From assembly GCA_949742895.1 (NCBI GenBank), contig CATJRT010000217.1:1-12812 (forward strand): 12,812 nt of DNA, in the 5' to 3' direction. This DNA is from an uncultured Eubacteriales bacterium (GTDB taxonomy: Bacteria; Bacillota_A; Clostridia; Oscillospirales; Oscillospiraceae). The notes under the pieces are model-generated. The model saw only the letters and a program-made list of their open reading frames with translations, ran no database searches and was not told the DNA's origin. Shown in pieces: positions 1 to 11,341 of this stretch. Position numbers and translations under genes: made by a program. Numbering within the stretch: the stretch's first letter is position 1; each line of letters begins with the position of its first letter.

Positions 1-701
<701 letters not shown>

Positions 702-706
702 GGGAA

Positions 707-1186
707 TTACCTCCAATATATCTTGATTTTTTGTTGAACTGCTTGAATGGGTGGATAGACCACCTCAAATTCCTCGCACACCACGGGCATTTTCGGGGAA
801 AATTGCAATCCCGCCTCTGCCAACTCCCTCCGGAAGAACTCCTCGTGGGTCCTCCGCCAGTATTTCAGGGAGCGGTTGCCTTCCCCCTCCTTGTGTGCGT
901 GTTTGGCGCTTACCTGGTCGAAGGGCGCGGTATACACCCTTGTGGTGCGGATGATACATACCGCCTTGTTCCGGCTGTCCAGGATAACACTGTATTCCCC
1001 GACCTGGGGCAGCGGATCGCCGTCCAGCCCGTACAGCGGTCCTGCGCTGGCGGTGGCGGTTTTTACGCCGGTCCGGGTCAGCTCCGCTAATGTATCGGGG
1101 TCGCCGCCATAGGCCCACGCCTCGTAGTCGTCTCCGGCGTCCGGACAGGCGGCCCGGTACGCTGCCCACAGCTCTTGATGGGTCAT
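707..1186 (-). CDS. ASCH-domain protein (YhfF-like)
   Basis: A 159-residue soluble protein of the ASCH superfamily (PUA-like beta-barrel fold, thought to bind RNA or modified nucleosides). The N-terminus ([10 protein letters not shown], then YEAWAYG) and the family motif GxKxxTxS, seen as GVKTATAS at residues 40-47, support this. It is followed by [30 protein letters not shown], the core strands of the barrel, and [19 protein letters not shown], the usual C-terminal helix region of YhfF-type members. The length is typical. The ATG at 1186 has a strong GGAGGT about 5 nt upstream, directly after the T-box terminator U-run, so this is the first gene of the alanine-controlled operon. Its stop codon lies 5 nt from alaS. 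The biochemical role is not known; a link to tRNA or translation is suggested only by the fold and the neighbour. Confidence 0.88.
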   Translation of the reverse strand: MTHQELWAAYRAACPDAGDDYEAWAYGGDPDTLAELTRTGVKTATASAGPLYGLDGDPLPQVGEYSVILDSRNKAVCIIRTTRVYTAPFDQVSAKHAHKEGEGNRSLKYWRRTHEEFFRRELAEAGLQFSPKMPVVCEEFEVVYPPIQAVQQKIKIYWR

Positions 1187-1199
1187 GGTCCACCTCCAA

Positions 1200-1416
1200 A
1201 ATAAAAAACGCCCCCAGCATCAGCCAGGGGCGGAAAATCCGCGGTACCACCCTGATTTACGCCGAAACGGCGCGTCTCATTGCGTGCTTAACGCGCACAT
1301 CACGTCCCGCTCGTCGCGGACAGCTCAGGAGTGGCTTATCCGGCGGCTTATGCGCAAGGGCTTTCACTGTCCCCTCTCGCTTAGGCGCGGCGGGCCGGAC
1401 TTGGTTCCATCATAGC
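1200..1416 (-). ncRNA. T-box riboswitch, probably alanine-specific (GCC specifier)
   Basis: The leader RNA senses uncharged tRNA and controls the ASCH-alaS operon by antitermination. The conserved T-box core AGGGTGGTACCGCGG lies at 1253-1239 on the minus strand, just before the terminator. Upstream, the stem I distal signature reads GAGAGGGGACAG near 1379-1368. The 3' side of the specifier loop reads AAGCCACTCCTGAGC at 1337-1323, in the familiar arrangement of codon, then A, then CTCCTGAGC; this makes GCC (1335-1333) the specifier, an alanine codon matching alaS downstream. The 5' edge is set from the promoter. The class is certain; the specifier was assigned by eye. Confidence 0.93.
1203..1232 (-). 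terminator. T-box Rho-independent terminator
   Basis: A 10-bp stem (CGCCCCTGGC, loop TGAT, GCTGGGGGCG, with two G-U pairs) is followed by six T residues. It sits between the T-box core and the ribosome site of the ASCH gene, as expected for the regulated terminator of a T-box leader. Confidence 0.93.
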
Positions 1417-1422
1417 GAACCT

Positions 1423-1450
1423 ATTTTATCATATTTTCGCCGGTTGTCAA
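1423..1450 (-). promoter_or_regulatory. Sigma-A promoter of the T-box/ASCH/alaS operon
   Basis: A perfect -35 TTGACA (1450-1445) is followed after 16 bp by TAAAAT (1428-1423), matching five of six bases of the -10 consensus. Transcription would start near 1416, just before stem I of the T-box. Confidence 0.8.
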
Positions 1451-1499
1451 CGGGGAAATGCGGACTAAGGAAAGAAAAACGGCCCCGGAAAATAAGGCG

Positions 1500-1690
1500 T
1501 GTCTCGATGGAATGGGCGCTTTGAAAAAAGACGCCCTGAGTCCATCTGGATGAACCTTAATGCAGATGGAGTCCAAACTTATCACATTTACTTGGACTTG
1601 AATGCTCCCCATTTGCTGCAGCCGCAGAAATATCCGTTCCAAAACGCTTTTTTAGCCCAGCGGTTTATCCGAGCATATATATAGACGCAA
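1500..1690 (-). pseudogene. Remnant of an IS5-type transposase
   Basis: No intact gene lies between the symporter stop (1787) and the alaS promoter, but the minus strand holds a degraded transposase piece. One frame reads IYARINRWAKK (about 1683-1651). A shift then leads to LERIFLRLQQMGSIQVQVNV followed by ISLDSICIKVHPDG (to 1506 or so). This resembles, from memory, the central part of IS5-family transposases (RW.K.GVLERIF, then SLDSTSIKVHPDGTGALKK). A TAA interrupts the joined frames, and restoring one G in the GCTAAAAAAGC stretch would reconnect them. After HPDG the coding sense flips to the plus strand for 29 bp (see findings). No terminal inverted repeats or start codon were seen, so this is a fossil and not a mobile unit. 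Confidence 0.72.
1506..1546. repeat. 6-bp inverted repeats flanking a 29-bp apparently inverted segment
   Basis: GATGGA at 1506-1511 and its complement TCCATC at 1541-1546 flank 1512-1540. The transposase remnant reads on the minus strand up to this point, while the segment between the repeats gives the family-like continuation (DGMGALKK) only when read on the plus strand. Confidence 0.6.
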
Positions 1691-1786
1691 ATCGTAAAGA
1701 CGATATCCATTCAGTCAAGAATCGGGGCAGGAAAAACCTTAATTGACCGGTTTCTGGCATTGGCTGGGCTATCGCAGTCTACGCAG

Positions 1787-3277
1787 TCAGCCCTCGGCGG
1801 CGCCCCTCCGCTCTGCGATGGCCGCCTGCTCCGCAGGAAGTTCTTTCTCCACGGTCCACAGGAAGATCAACAGGGCGCAGACAGCATAGCCCACGGTTTC
1901 CACCCAGATGTAGCTGATCGAGATGATGTGCTGGGTGGCAGCGCTCTGACCAAGGGTGTTCAGCGCCACGTCGGCGTTTTGGTCGTAACCGCTGAGGCCC
2001 AGGATACCGCTGAAAACAGCATTGCAAATGGGAGTCCCGGCTACCATCAGGGCGCTGTAAACCGACATGGTCAAGCCGTCGGTGCGAATGCGGCTGGTGA
2101 ATTCGATGTGGTCAATCACATCGGCCAGCATGGCCAGAATCAGGTAGCACGCGGGGGCAGATCCAAGACACTTCAACGCTACGCCGATGGCCACGGGGAC
2201 GATGTTGCTGCCGCCCAGGCCTGCGATGATGCCGCCAACCACGCCCAGGATCATGCCTACAAAGGCAGTGCGCCGTTTGCCGAACCGGTTGGCCAGCGGG
2301 ACCACCAACGCGGCGGCCAGCGCCATGGGGATGGCACCCAGGATAGCCAGCAGGGATTGGGATGTCCCCCAGGCGTCCCCGAGGCTCCCCATGATGCCGA
2401 GGTCGATGAAAAAGCTGTTGTCCAGCACCCACTGGCAGAAGAAGGGCATGGAGCCGTTCTTCATGGCCCCGGTCCACTGGAAGCCGATGTAGAACAGGAT
2501 GACCAGCCACCACATCTTTTCTCCGGTGACGGCCTTTAGCTGACGGCCGACAGAGACAGACGGCGCTTGCTCCCCACCGCCCTGGCTCTTCTCTTCGGTG
2601 ACGCGCTCCCGGGTGAACTGGAATTGGAGCAGGATCGTCAGCGCGGTAAAGACGGCCACAGCCAGCATGGCTGCAAACCACAGAGCCTGGTCCTCCTTCA
2701 ATGCCATAGACACCAGCATGGGGAAGATCATGGAGCCAACCCCCATGACCCCCAGGCTGGCGATGTTGGTGAAGGAGGCCAGTGTCGCCCGCTGTTGGCT
2801 GTTCCGGGTGGACACAGGCACCAGAGTGGAGTTGGCGGTGTTGTAGATGGGGAAGGCCACGGCGTAGTACAGGTTATAGGCAGCGGCGATCCATACCATC
2901 CGGGCGGCCTGGCTTTCAAATGGAACGATGAACATGAGAACGCTGGCTACTGACAGGGTCAGGGCGGACAGCAGGATCCAGGGGCGGGCCTTTCCGGCCG
3001 GGGTCCTGGTGCGTTCGATGAGCTGCCCCACAATGAGGTTAGCGGCCACGATGAGGATGGTGGAAAGCAGCTGGAGGGCGGTCAGGAACCCCAGGTCCAG
3101 CTTCAACACGTTGGTCAGGTAATTTTGGAGCTGACTGGTAAAAATGCCCGAGGCCAGCAGGGCGCCAAAGGGCCCGATGAGGTAGCCGAACAGCATCTCA
3201 GGGGGCGTCACGTTCGGGGAACTGATCTTGGAGCTGAACAGAGGAACGGTCCAGATCCCTTGCTTTTGCTTGCTCAC
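1787..3277 (-). CDS. GPH-family (MelB-like) sugar:cation symporter
   Basis: A polytopic inner-membrane transporter of the glycoside-pentoside-hexuronide family within the MFS, about 12 hydrophobic segments in 496 residues, a usual family length. The strongest family signature is the loop between helices 2 and 3, RTRTPAGKARPWIL (residues about 89-102), the counterpart of RTRTRWGKFRPWLL; LGSAPACYLILAMLADVIDH and TDGLTMSVYSALMVAG in the C-terminal half also fit. I chose the GTG start at 3277 because AAGGAAGG lies about 7 nt upstream and it leaves 16 nt after the lacZ stop; the upstream in-frame ATG at 3331 would overlap lacZ and has no good ribosome site. It probably imports the disaccharide or glycoside that the neighbouring LacZ splits. 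Oddity: the helix-2 Asp pair used by MelB for cation binding is replaced (Asn80 at the second place). The exact substrate cannot be read from the sequence. Confidence 0.88.
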   Translation of the reverse strand: MSKQKQGIWTVPLFSSKISSPNVTPPEMLFGYLIGPFGALLASGIFTSQLQNYLTNVLKLDLGFLTALQLLSTILIVAANLIVGQLIERTRTPAGKARPWILLSALTLSVASVLMFIVPFESQAARMVWIAAAYNLYYAVAFPIYNTANSTLVPVSTRNSQQRATLASFTNIASLGVMGVGSMIFPMLVSMALKEDQALWFAAMLAVAVFTALTILLQFQFTRERVTEEKSQGGGEQAPSVSVGRQLKAVTGEKMWWLVILFYIGFQWTGAMKNGSMPFFCQWVLDNSFFIDLGIMGSLGDAWGTSQSLLAILGAIPMALAAALVVPLANRFGKRRTAFVGMILGVVGGIIAGLGGSNIVPVAIGVALKCLGSAPACYLILAMLADVIDHIEFTSRIRTDGLTMSVYSALMVAGTPICNAVFSGILGLSGYDQNADVALNTLGQSAATQHIISISYIWVETVGYAVCALLIFLWTVEKELPAEQAAIAERRGAAEG

Positions 3278-3293
3278 ACTGTCCCTTCCTTTC

Positions 3294-6761
<3,468 letters not shown>

Positions 6762-6765
<4 letters not shown>

Positions 6766-9710
6766 CGCGTTTCCTTACCTCCCTTTCGGATATAGGTGAA
6801 GCAGACGAAGCCTGCCGCACTGAGGACCGTGAGCACTGCCAGGACCGCGCAGGCCGTATGCAGGGCGGGCTGCCACCAAGGGACGAAGTCGCTGACGACG
6901 GTATCCTTGGTCAGGCCGTTCATCAGGTTGGAGTTGGCCATGGCGAAATAGAAACGCTTGTTGGCCTCCCGCAGGCATTTGAGCACATAGCCGTCCTTGT
7001 TGGTCACGAGATACTTTAGCACCTCGCTGGAGCGGTTCGGGTCAGCATTGAAGGTGTCTGTGCCGGCCACCAGGCAGGCGACGGTGTTGACGTCGTTTTC
7101 ACCCTTCACTGAGTCGGTGATGGTGATGCCCTGGAACCCCCATTCCTCGCGGAGAACCCCTGTAAGCGTCGCCGCGCTCTGGTAGACCTTGGTGCAGCCC
7201 AGTCGGCTGAAGGACATCATGGTGCCCAGCGCACCGCCCTTGGTGAAGGCTCCCTCAAAGCCCCGCAGTGCGCCCTGCCGGAAGGTCTGCTCCGTCATGA
7301 ACACGCACAGGCCGGCGCGGTTCGTCTCTTGGTCGTTGGCGCAGAAGTGCTTGATGGCAGCGTTGACGCCTTGGGCCTGCATGGCTGCTGTCTGAGACGC
7401 GCCCAGCAGGTAGGATAGGGTGCTGTCTTCGGAATAGTACTCAAAGTTGCGCCCGGAGAAGGGGGTGCGGTGCAGGTTGGCCCCGGGGGACCAGAGCTGG
7501 GTCGTGCCCACGAACAGGCAGTCCTCTGCGATAAAGTGTCCACGCTGGACCAGAAGCTCGGTGTCCCAGGTGGACGCGGCTACGCACTCGCCCACGTGGA
7601 CCGTGGTAGCGTACTTTTCGCCGTAGGGGTAGGTGCCCTGGGGTCCAGCAGGGCCGTCGCTGTTGGAGTTCGCTGGCTTGCCCACCGCTTGGACGGCAGG
7701 CTGTCCGAAGTTCTCGCCGATGATCGCGGTCATGTCGTTGACGGCCAACTGGTCCAGGAACTTGTTCCAGGTCTCGTCATCGTCGAAGGGGACGCCCCTC
7801 ATATCCACCAGATCAAGCCCGTTGTCCGCCTCTTGGGTGAAGCTGTCATAGGAGGGGGCGCCGGCGGGGACCTCATAGTCAGTGGAGGCCATCGCCGCAG
7901 CCATCTCATCGGTCAGGGTCATGCCGGTGTAGGGCTTGGGGTAAGTATTCCAGTCGGAGCGGGTTAGATAGGTCACTGCGCCGGGGACAAATGCGTTGTA
8001 GTCCACGTCATCGAAGCGGTTGGATACCACGGCGCCGGTCTCGGGAGAGACGGCATAGGTGGTGTTGTCGGTCTCGACCAAGGTGGATACTGCGGCTTTT
8101 GCGGCATCGCCGGGGACCACATTGCCCTGTGCATCTGTCAGCAGGCCATCGACGGCTTCGCCGGCCTTGGCAGCCAGCACGTTGTTCAGTGCATCGTGGC
8201 TATCGCTGCCGATGGCGAACCAGTAGTCACCCGCGTCAAACACATAGCAGCCCGTTTTGGAGGGGTCCGCGCCGTTGACGGCGGTGGCATCATAGGTGGC
8301 GAACAGGTAGTCGTCCGCCGTGACGGTGACTTCCTCGCTTTCGCCGGAGGCAAGATTGCCCGTTTTGCCGAAACCGATGAGCTGGATGGCGGACTTCTCC
8401 GCCTGTCCGTCCTCATAGGGCAGGGAGGCGTACAGCTCCACCACGGATCTGGCTGTTCCGGTGTAGGCGGAGCCTTCCTCCGGCCCCAGATTGGTCACCC
8501 GGACGACTGCGGTGACGGTGTGGGCCTCCCGGTCCCAGTCCAAACTGACCAGCTCCTGGGAGAACTCAACATAAGAGGTGCCGTAGCCGAAGGGGAAGGT
8601 CATCTCCGCCGCGTAATCCCAGCCGCCGTTTTCCCCGGCATAAACACCGGCCTCAGAGGCAGCGTTGTGCAGGCCCAGCACCTGATCGTGGTAGCGAGTC
8701 TCATAGTATTTATAGCCCAGATAGATGCCCTCGGCCTGGACCACATAGTGGCTACCGTCATTGGAATAGGTGAAATCGCCAGAGTTGCGTACAGCGGGTG
8801 CGGACAGGGAGCTGGCGGCGTAGGTGTCCACCAGCCGGCCGGAGGGAGCGGTCTCGCCGGTGAGAAGCTGGGCCACGCCGGTGAAGCCCTTCAGGCCGGG
8901 GGTGCCGATCCACAGGGCGGCGTCCACGCCGTAAGCCTCGTCATAGAGCCAGTCCAGCTCCATGGGGTAGGCGCTATTGATGAGGACGATGGTTTTGCTG
9001 AACTTGCCGCTGTCGGCGATCATTTTCAGCAGATCCCGCTCGGTGTCATGGAGGGCCAGGAAGGAGAGTCCGTCCCGGTCCGACGTGGTCAGGTCTTTGC
9101 CCTCGCCGCCGTCCCGGGAGAACATGACGATGGCGGCGTCCTGGTAGTCGTTGGCATAGCTGGACTGGAGGGCGCTGGTATAGAAGGAAGTGTCCACCTC
9201 GCCGATAAACCAGTCCGGGTCGGCCTTCACGCGGGTCACACCGCTGGCAGCATAGGCGTCGAACATGGTTTCGTTGATGGAAAAGCCCGCGCCCTCCAGG
9301 GCGCTGCGCAGGGTGACCTGCCGGCGCTCGTCCATAGCGGGTCCACCGGAGTTGCCGCGGTAAACCGGGTCGGCCACGGCGCGGCCAAACAGGGTCACGC
9401 GGCGCTCGGAACTTGCCAGGGGGAGGGCGGCGCTGTCGTTTTTCAGCAGCACCGCGCCCTCGGCCATGGTCTGGGCGTCGTGGAGGTCGGAGGCGGCCAA
9501 CATGGCCGTCAGGCCGGCCTCATCCAAGCCATACTGTGAGCTGTAAACGATGGAGTTTCCCTCCATCGGAAGGGTGGGAACGGTGACATTGAGGAAGATA
9601 TTGACCTGCCCGCTCCACTGAATGAGCAGATTAGTCATCAGCAGACTGAAGCAAAGCAGGATGGCCAACAATGCGGTCAGGCCGCGAAACAGTCTTGCCT
9701 TGGTTGTCAT
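6762..9710 (-). CDS. Membrane-anchored GH3 beta-glycosidase with reversed domain order
   Basis: A 982-residue glycoside hydrolase family 3 enzyme, probably a beta-glucosidase or related exo-beta-glycosidase acting outside the membrane. Layout: an N-terminal helix (about 8-30, LTALLAILLCFSLLMTNLLI); the GH3 alpha/beta sandwich domain (about 75-330, with GAVLLKNDSAALPL, RVTLFG, and GTPGLKGFTGVAQLL then PSGRLVDTY); a fibronectin III-like domain (about 380-480); then the GH3 TIM barrel (about 600-930), with SDGPAGPQG, the IKHFCANDQETNR motif (Lys787-His788) and the nucleophile region GITITDS (Asp866); finally a C-terminal helix (about 947-972) and a basic tail (IRKGGKETR). The usual order is barrel first; the swapped order is known from rumen enzymes such as Butyrivibrio BglA. 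Two terminal helices imply both ends inside and the enzyme outside. The ATG at 9710 has GGGGG upstream, 16 nt after the lipoprotein stop. Substrate cannot be fixed. Confidence 0.92.
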
Positions 9711-9726
9711 GATGTAGTTCCCCCTT

Positions 9727-10332
9727 TTAGGCGGCGGGAGTCAGGGCGGTATAGTCAAAGGTGTCGGTGGCGGTGTCAATGATTACAGAAACCTCGCTGA
9801 AGGCCACGGAGGCCAGATAGTCCTGGGCGGACATGGGGCCGTTCTCGCCGCCTACCAGAGCGCCCATATCGTCGGTCCATGCCTCGGTGTTCAGATAGCC
9901 CAGCACGGCCTCGCCCACGGAGTAGTTGCTGGCCACGGCCACGGAGGTGGGAGCGGCCAGGGTGACGGTCATGAGGCCGGACTCCTCGGAAGAGGTGAAG
10001 GTGCCGAAGTATTTGGTGGAGTTGACGCCCCGGGGGACCTCCTCGTGGTTACCGTCATCGGCGAAGGTCAGGGAGCCGGAGAAGTTGCTGTCAACGGCGG
10101 TGAGGCAGTAGGTACCGTCGGAATAGGTCTCAAGGGTCTGGACGCTAAAGGTGGCCTGCTTGAAGGTATACTCGGGGTAGGCGCTAAAGAAGGACACGTT
10201 CTGAGTAGAGGTGTAGTAGCCGTCGAGCGTTTTGCCGGTAGGGGCGTCGCTGCTGCCGCAGGCGGTGAGCCCGGCCAGCAGAGCGATGGCCATTGCCATG
10301 GCCGCGAGCTTGGTGATGAGATTTTTTTTCAT
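9727..10332 (-). CDS. Unrecognised secreted lipoprotein
   Basis: A 201-residue protein beginning MKKNLITKLAAMAMAIALLAG with lipobox LTAC; Cys25 would be lipidated by signal peptidase II processing, placing the mature protein on the outer face of the membrane. The mature part (GSSDAPTGKTLDGYYTS onward) is polar, rich in Ser, Thr and acidic residues, and looks like a mostly beta domain; I recognise no family or catalytic motif. I chose the ATG at 10332, with GGAGG about 9 nt upstream, because it puts the signal peptide at the start; the in-frame ATG at 10410 would add 26 polar residues and lies upstream of the promoter. It is the first gene of the operon, 16 nt before the GH3 enzyme, so it may bind glycan or assist that enzyme; this is inferred from position only. 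Confidence 0.86.
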   Translation of the reverse strand: MKKNLITKLAAMAMAIALLAGLTACGSSDAPTGKTLDGYYTSTQNVSFFSAYPEYTFKQATFSVQTLETYSDGTYCLTAVDSNFSGSLTFADDGNHEEVPRGVNSTKYFGTFTSSEESGLMTVTLAAPTSVAVASNYSVGEAVLGYLNTEAWTDDMGALVGGENGPMSAQDYLASVAFSEVSVIIDTATDTFDYTALTPAA

Positions 10333-10381
10333 GTTGGTTACCTCCGTTTTATAATTTGGTTTTCCGCTGGAAGATAATTTT

Positions 10382-10410
10382 ATATTACAAATGGTGCATT
10401 GCGATTGCAA
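10382..10410 (-). promoter_or_regulatory. Promoter of the lipoprotein-GH3-lacZ-symporter operon
   Basis: TTGCAA (10410-10405) and TAATAT (10387-10382) are spaced by 17 bp on the minus strand, giving a moderate sigma-A promoter with a leader of roughly 45 nt before the lipoprotein ATG. The dyad at 10423-10485 sits just upstream of its -35, a usual place for an activator. Confidence 0.66.
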
Positions 10411-10422
10411 CAGCTCCGGCGG

Positions 10423-10485
10423 AATCTAAAAGAAACCGTCATGCTCTAAGCCGGGGCTTTAGATTATGACGGTTTCTTTTAGATT
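10423..10485. repeat. 63-bp dyad with 20-bp perfect arms, likely operator
   Basis: Positions 10423-10442 and 10466-10485 are perfect inverted repeats of 20 bp. The 23-bp centre is itself nearly symmetric (TCTAAGCC against GGCTTTAGA). As a result each strand carries two copies of a TCTAA-type motif exactly 20 bp apart (starts 10425 and 10445 on plus, mirrored at 10483 and 10463 on minus). It lies between the two divergent promoters, so it is not in a position to end either transcript. I favour a protein-binding site for the adjacent LytTR regulator; a hairpin RNA or a miniature element are alternatives. Confidence 0.7.
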
Positions 10486-10519
10486 GTGCGGCTTTTTCGG
10501 GTTTCGTTTTTATGTACAG

Positions 10520-10548
10520 TTGACAGTATCTTGAATAGAAACTATAAT
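10520..10548 (+). promoter_or_regulatory. Perfect-consensus sigma-A promoter of the two-component operon
   Basis: TTGACA (10520-10525), a 17-bp spacer and TATAAT (10543-10548) match the consensus at every position. Transcription would start near 10555, leaving about 70 nt of leader before the regulator ATG. A small 6-bp hairpin (TCAAAA, loop GACT, TTTTGA; 10595-10610) lies just before the ribosome site. Confidence 0.87.
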
Positions 10549-10624
10549 ATTTCTTGGAATATTGCACAGGCCAACGAGCCCATTTGGCTGCCGCTCAAAA
10601 GACTTTTTGAAACGAGGTAACCAT

Positions 10625-11341
10625 ATGTACCGTATCGCCGTCGTAGAGGACGAGCAGCCCTGCGCCGAGACGCTGGAGACCTATTTGAATCAGTTGGCGG
10701 CGGAAAAGGGTGTGTCGTTTGAGATATGCCGCTTCAAAAACGCGGTGCTCTTTTTGGAGAACTATACCTCAGACTATCACCTGATACTGATGGATATCCG
10801 TATGCCATACCTCAACGGCATGGACGCCGCCTATCATCTGCGGGAGCTGGACCCGGAGGTGCTCTTGATCTTTGTGACTAGCATGGCACAGTATGCGGTC
10901 AAGGGCTATTCGGTCAGCGCCTTCGACTACATCGTCAAGCCGGTGACCTACCATGATTTTGCGTTGAAAATGGCCCGCGCCCTGCGCAAGCTGGCCAGCG
11001 TGCAGGCCGGTCCGAAAATCGTGGTGACGACGCTCAGTGGTAAGGTACGCCTGTCCGCCGATGAGATCCGCTACATCGAAACGCAGGGGCACCATTTGAT
11101 CTACCACATGGATGGTGACAAGACCTATACCCAATATGCTACTCTTGCATCGGTGGGCGAAAAACTGGAGGAATATCACTTTGTGCGGTGCAATAGCTGT
11201 TATTTGGTCAATCTGAAATTCGTCCAGCGTGTGAAGGGCTATACTGTGTTGGTGGACGGCGTGGAGCTGCAAATCAGCCAGCCCCGGAAAAAGGAGTTCC
11301 TCCGCCGATTCCTTGAATATTCGGACAGGGGGGACCGCTGA
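10625..11341 (+). CDS. LytTR-family response regulator
   Basis: A 238-residue cytoplasmic transcription regulator of the LytR/AgrA type. The receiver domain spans about residues 1-120: acidic pair Glu8-Asp9 (VVEDEQ), phospho-acceptor Asp57 in LILMDIRMP, Thr85 in IFVTSM and Lys105 in FDYIVKP, so all key residues are present. The LytTR DNA-binding domain follows at about 130-232, with the familiar core SADEIRYIETQGHHLIYH, the VRCNSCYLVNLKFVQRV stretch and ELQISQPRKKEFLRRFLEY. I chose the ATG at 10625 because GAGGTAA lies just upstream and the protein then starts as the family does (MYRIAVVEDE). Its stop shares one base with the start of the sensor kinase. The dyad just upstream and the divergent glycosidase operon are its most likely targets, by inference. 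Confidence 0.94.
   Translation: MYRIAVVEDEQPCAETLETYLNQLAAEKGVSFEICRFKNAVLFLENYTSDYHLILMDIRMPYLNGMDAAYHLRELDPEVLLIFVTSMAQYAVKGYSVSAFDYIVKPVTYHDFALKMARALRKLASVQAGPKIVVTTLSGKVRLSADEIRYIETQGHHLIYHMDGDKTYTQYATLASVGEKLEEYHFVRCNSCYLVNLKFVQRVKGYTVLVDGVELQISQPRKKEFLRRFLEYSDRGDR

Noticed and set aside
1499..1684. A 61-codon plus-strand open frame (MSRWNGRFEKRR)
   Set aside because: It crosses the transposase fossil on the wrong strand, apart from the short inverted segment, and has no ribosome site.
1690..1786. A terminator after the symporter gene
   Set aside because: Only a weak 5-bp stem (AAACC with GGTTT, about 1731-1753) before a T-rich stretch was found; too short to call with confidence.
8196..9539. 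A 447-codon plus-strand open frame opposite the GH3 gene, with similar ones at 27-737, 1760-2539 and 3228-4331
   Set aside because: All are antisense to strongly supported genes and show the Gly/His/Val-rich composition of reverse-strand reading.
10423..10485. The dyad as a Rho-independent terminator
   Set aside because: Both flanking operons are transcribed away from it, so it cannot end either; the T-rich stretch after it on the plus strand is broken by G and C. It could end only an unseen RNA.
10562..10624. An upstream extension of the response regulator reading MHRPTSPFGC
   Set aside because: It begins at a non-ATG codon only a few bases past the predicted transcription start, has no ribosome site, and the family start MYRIAVVEDE has a good one.
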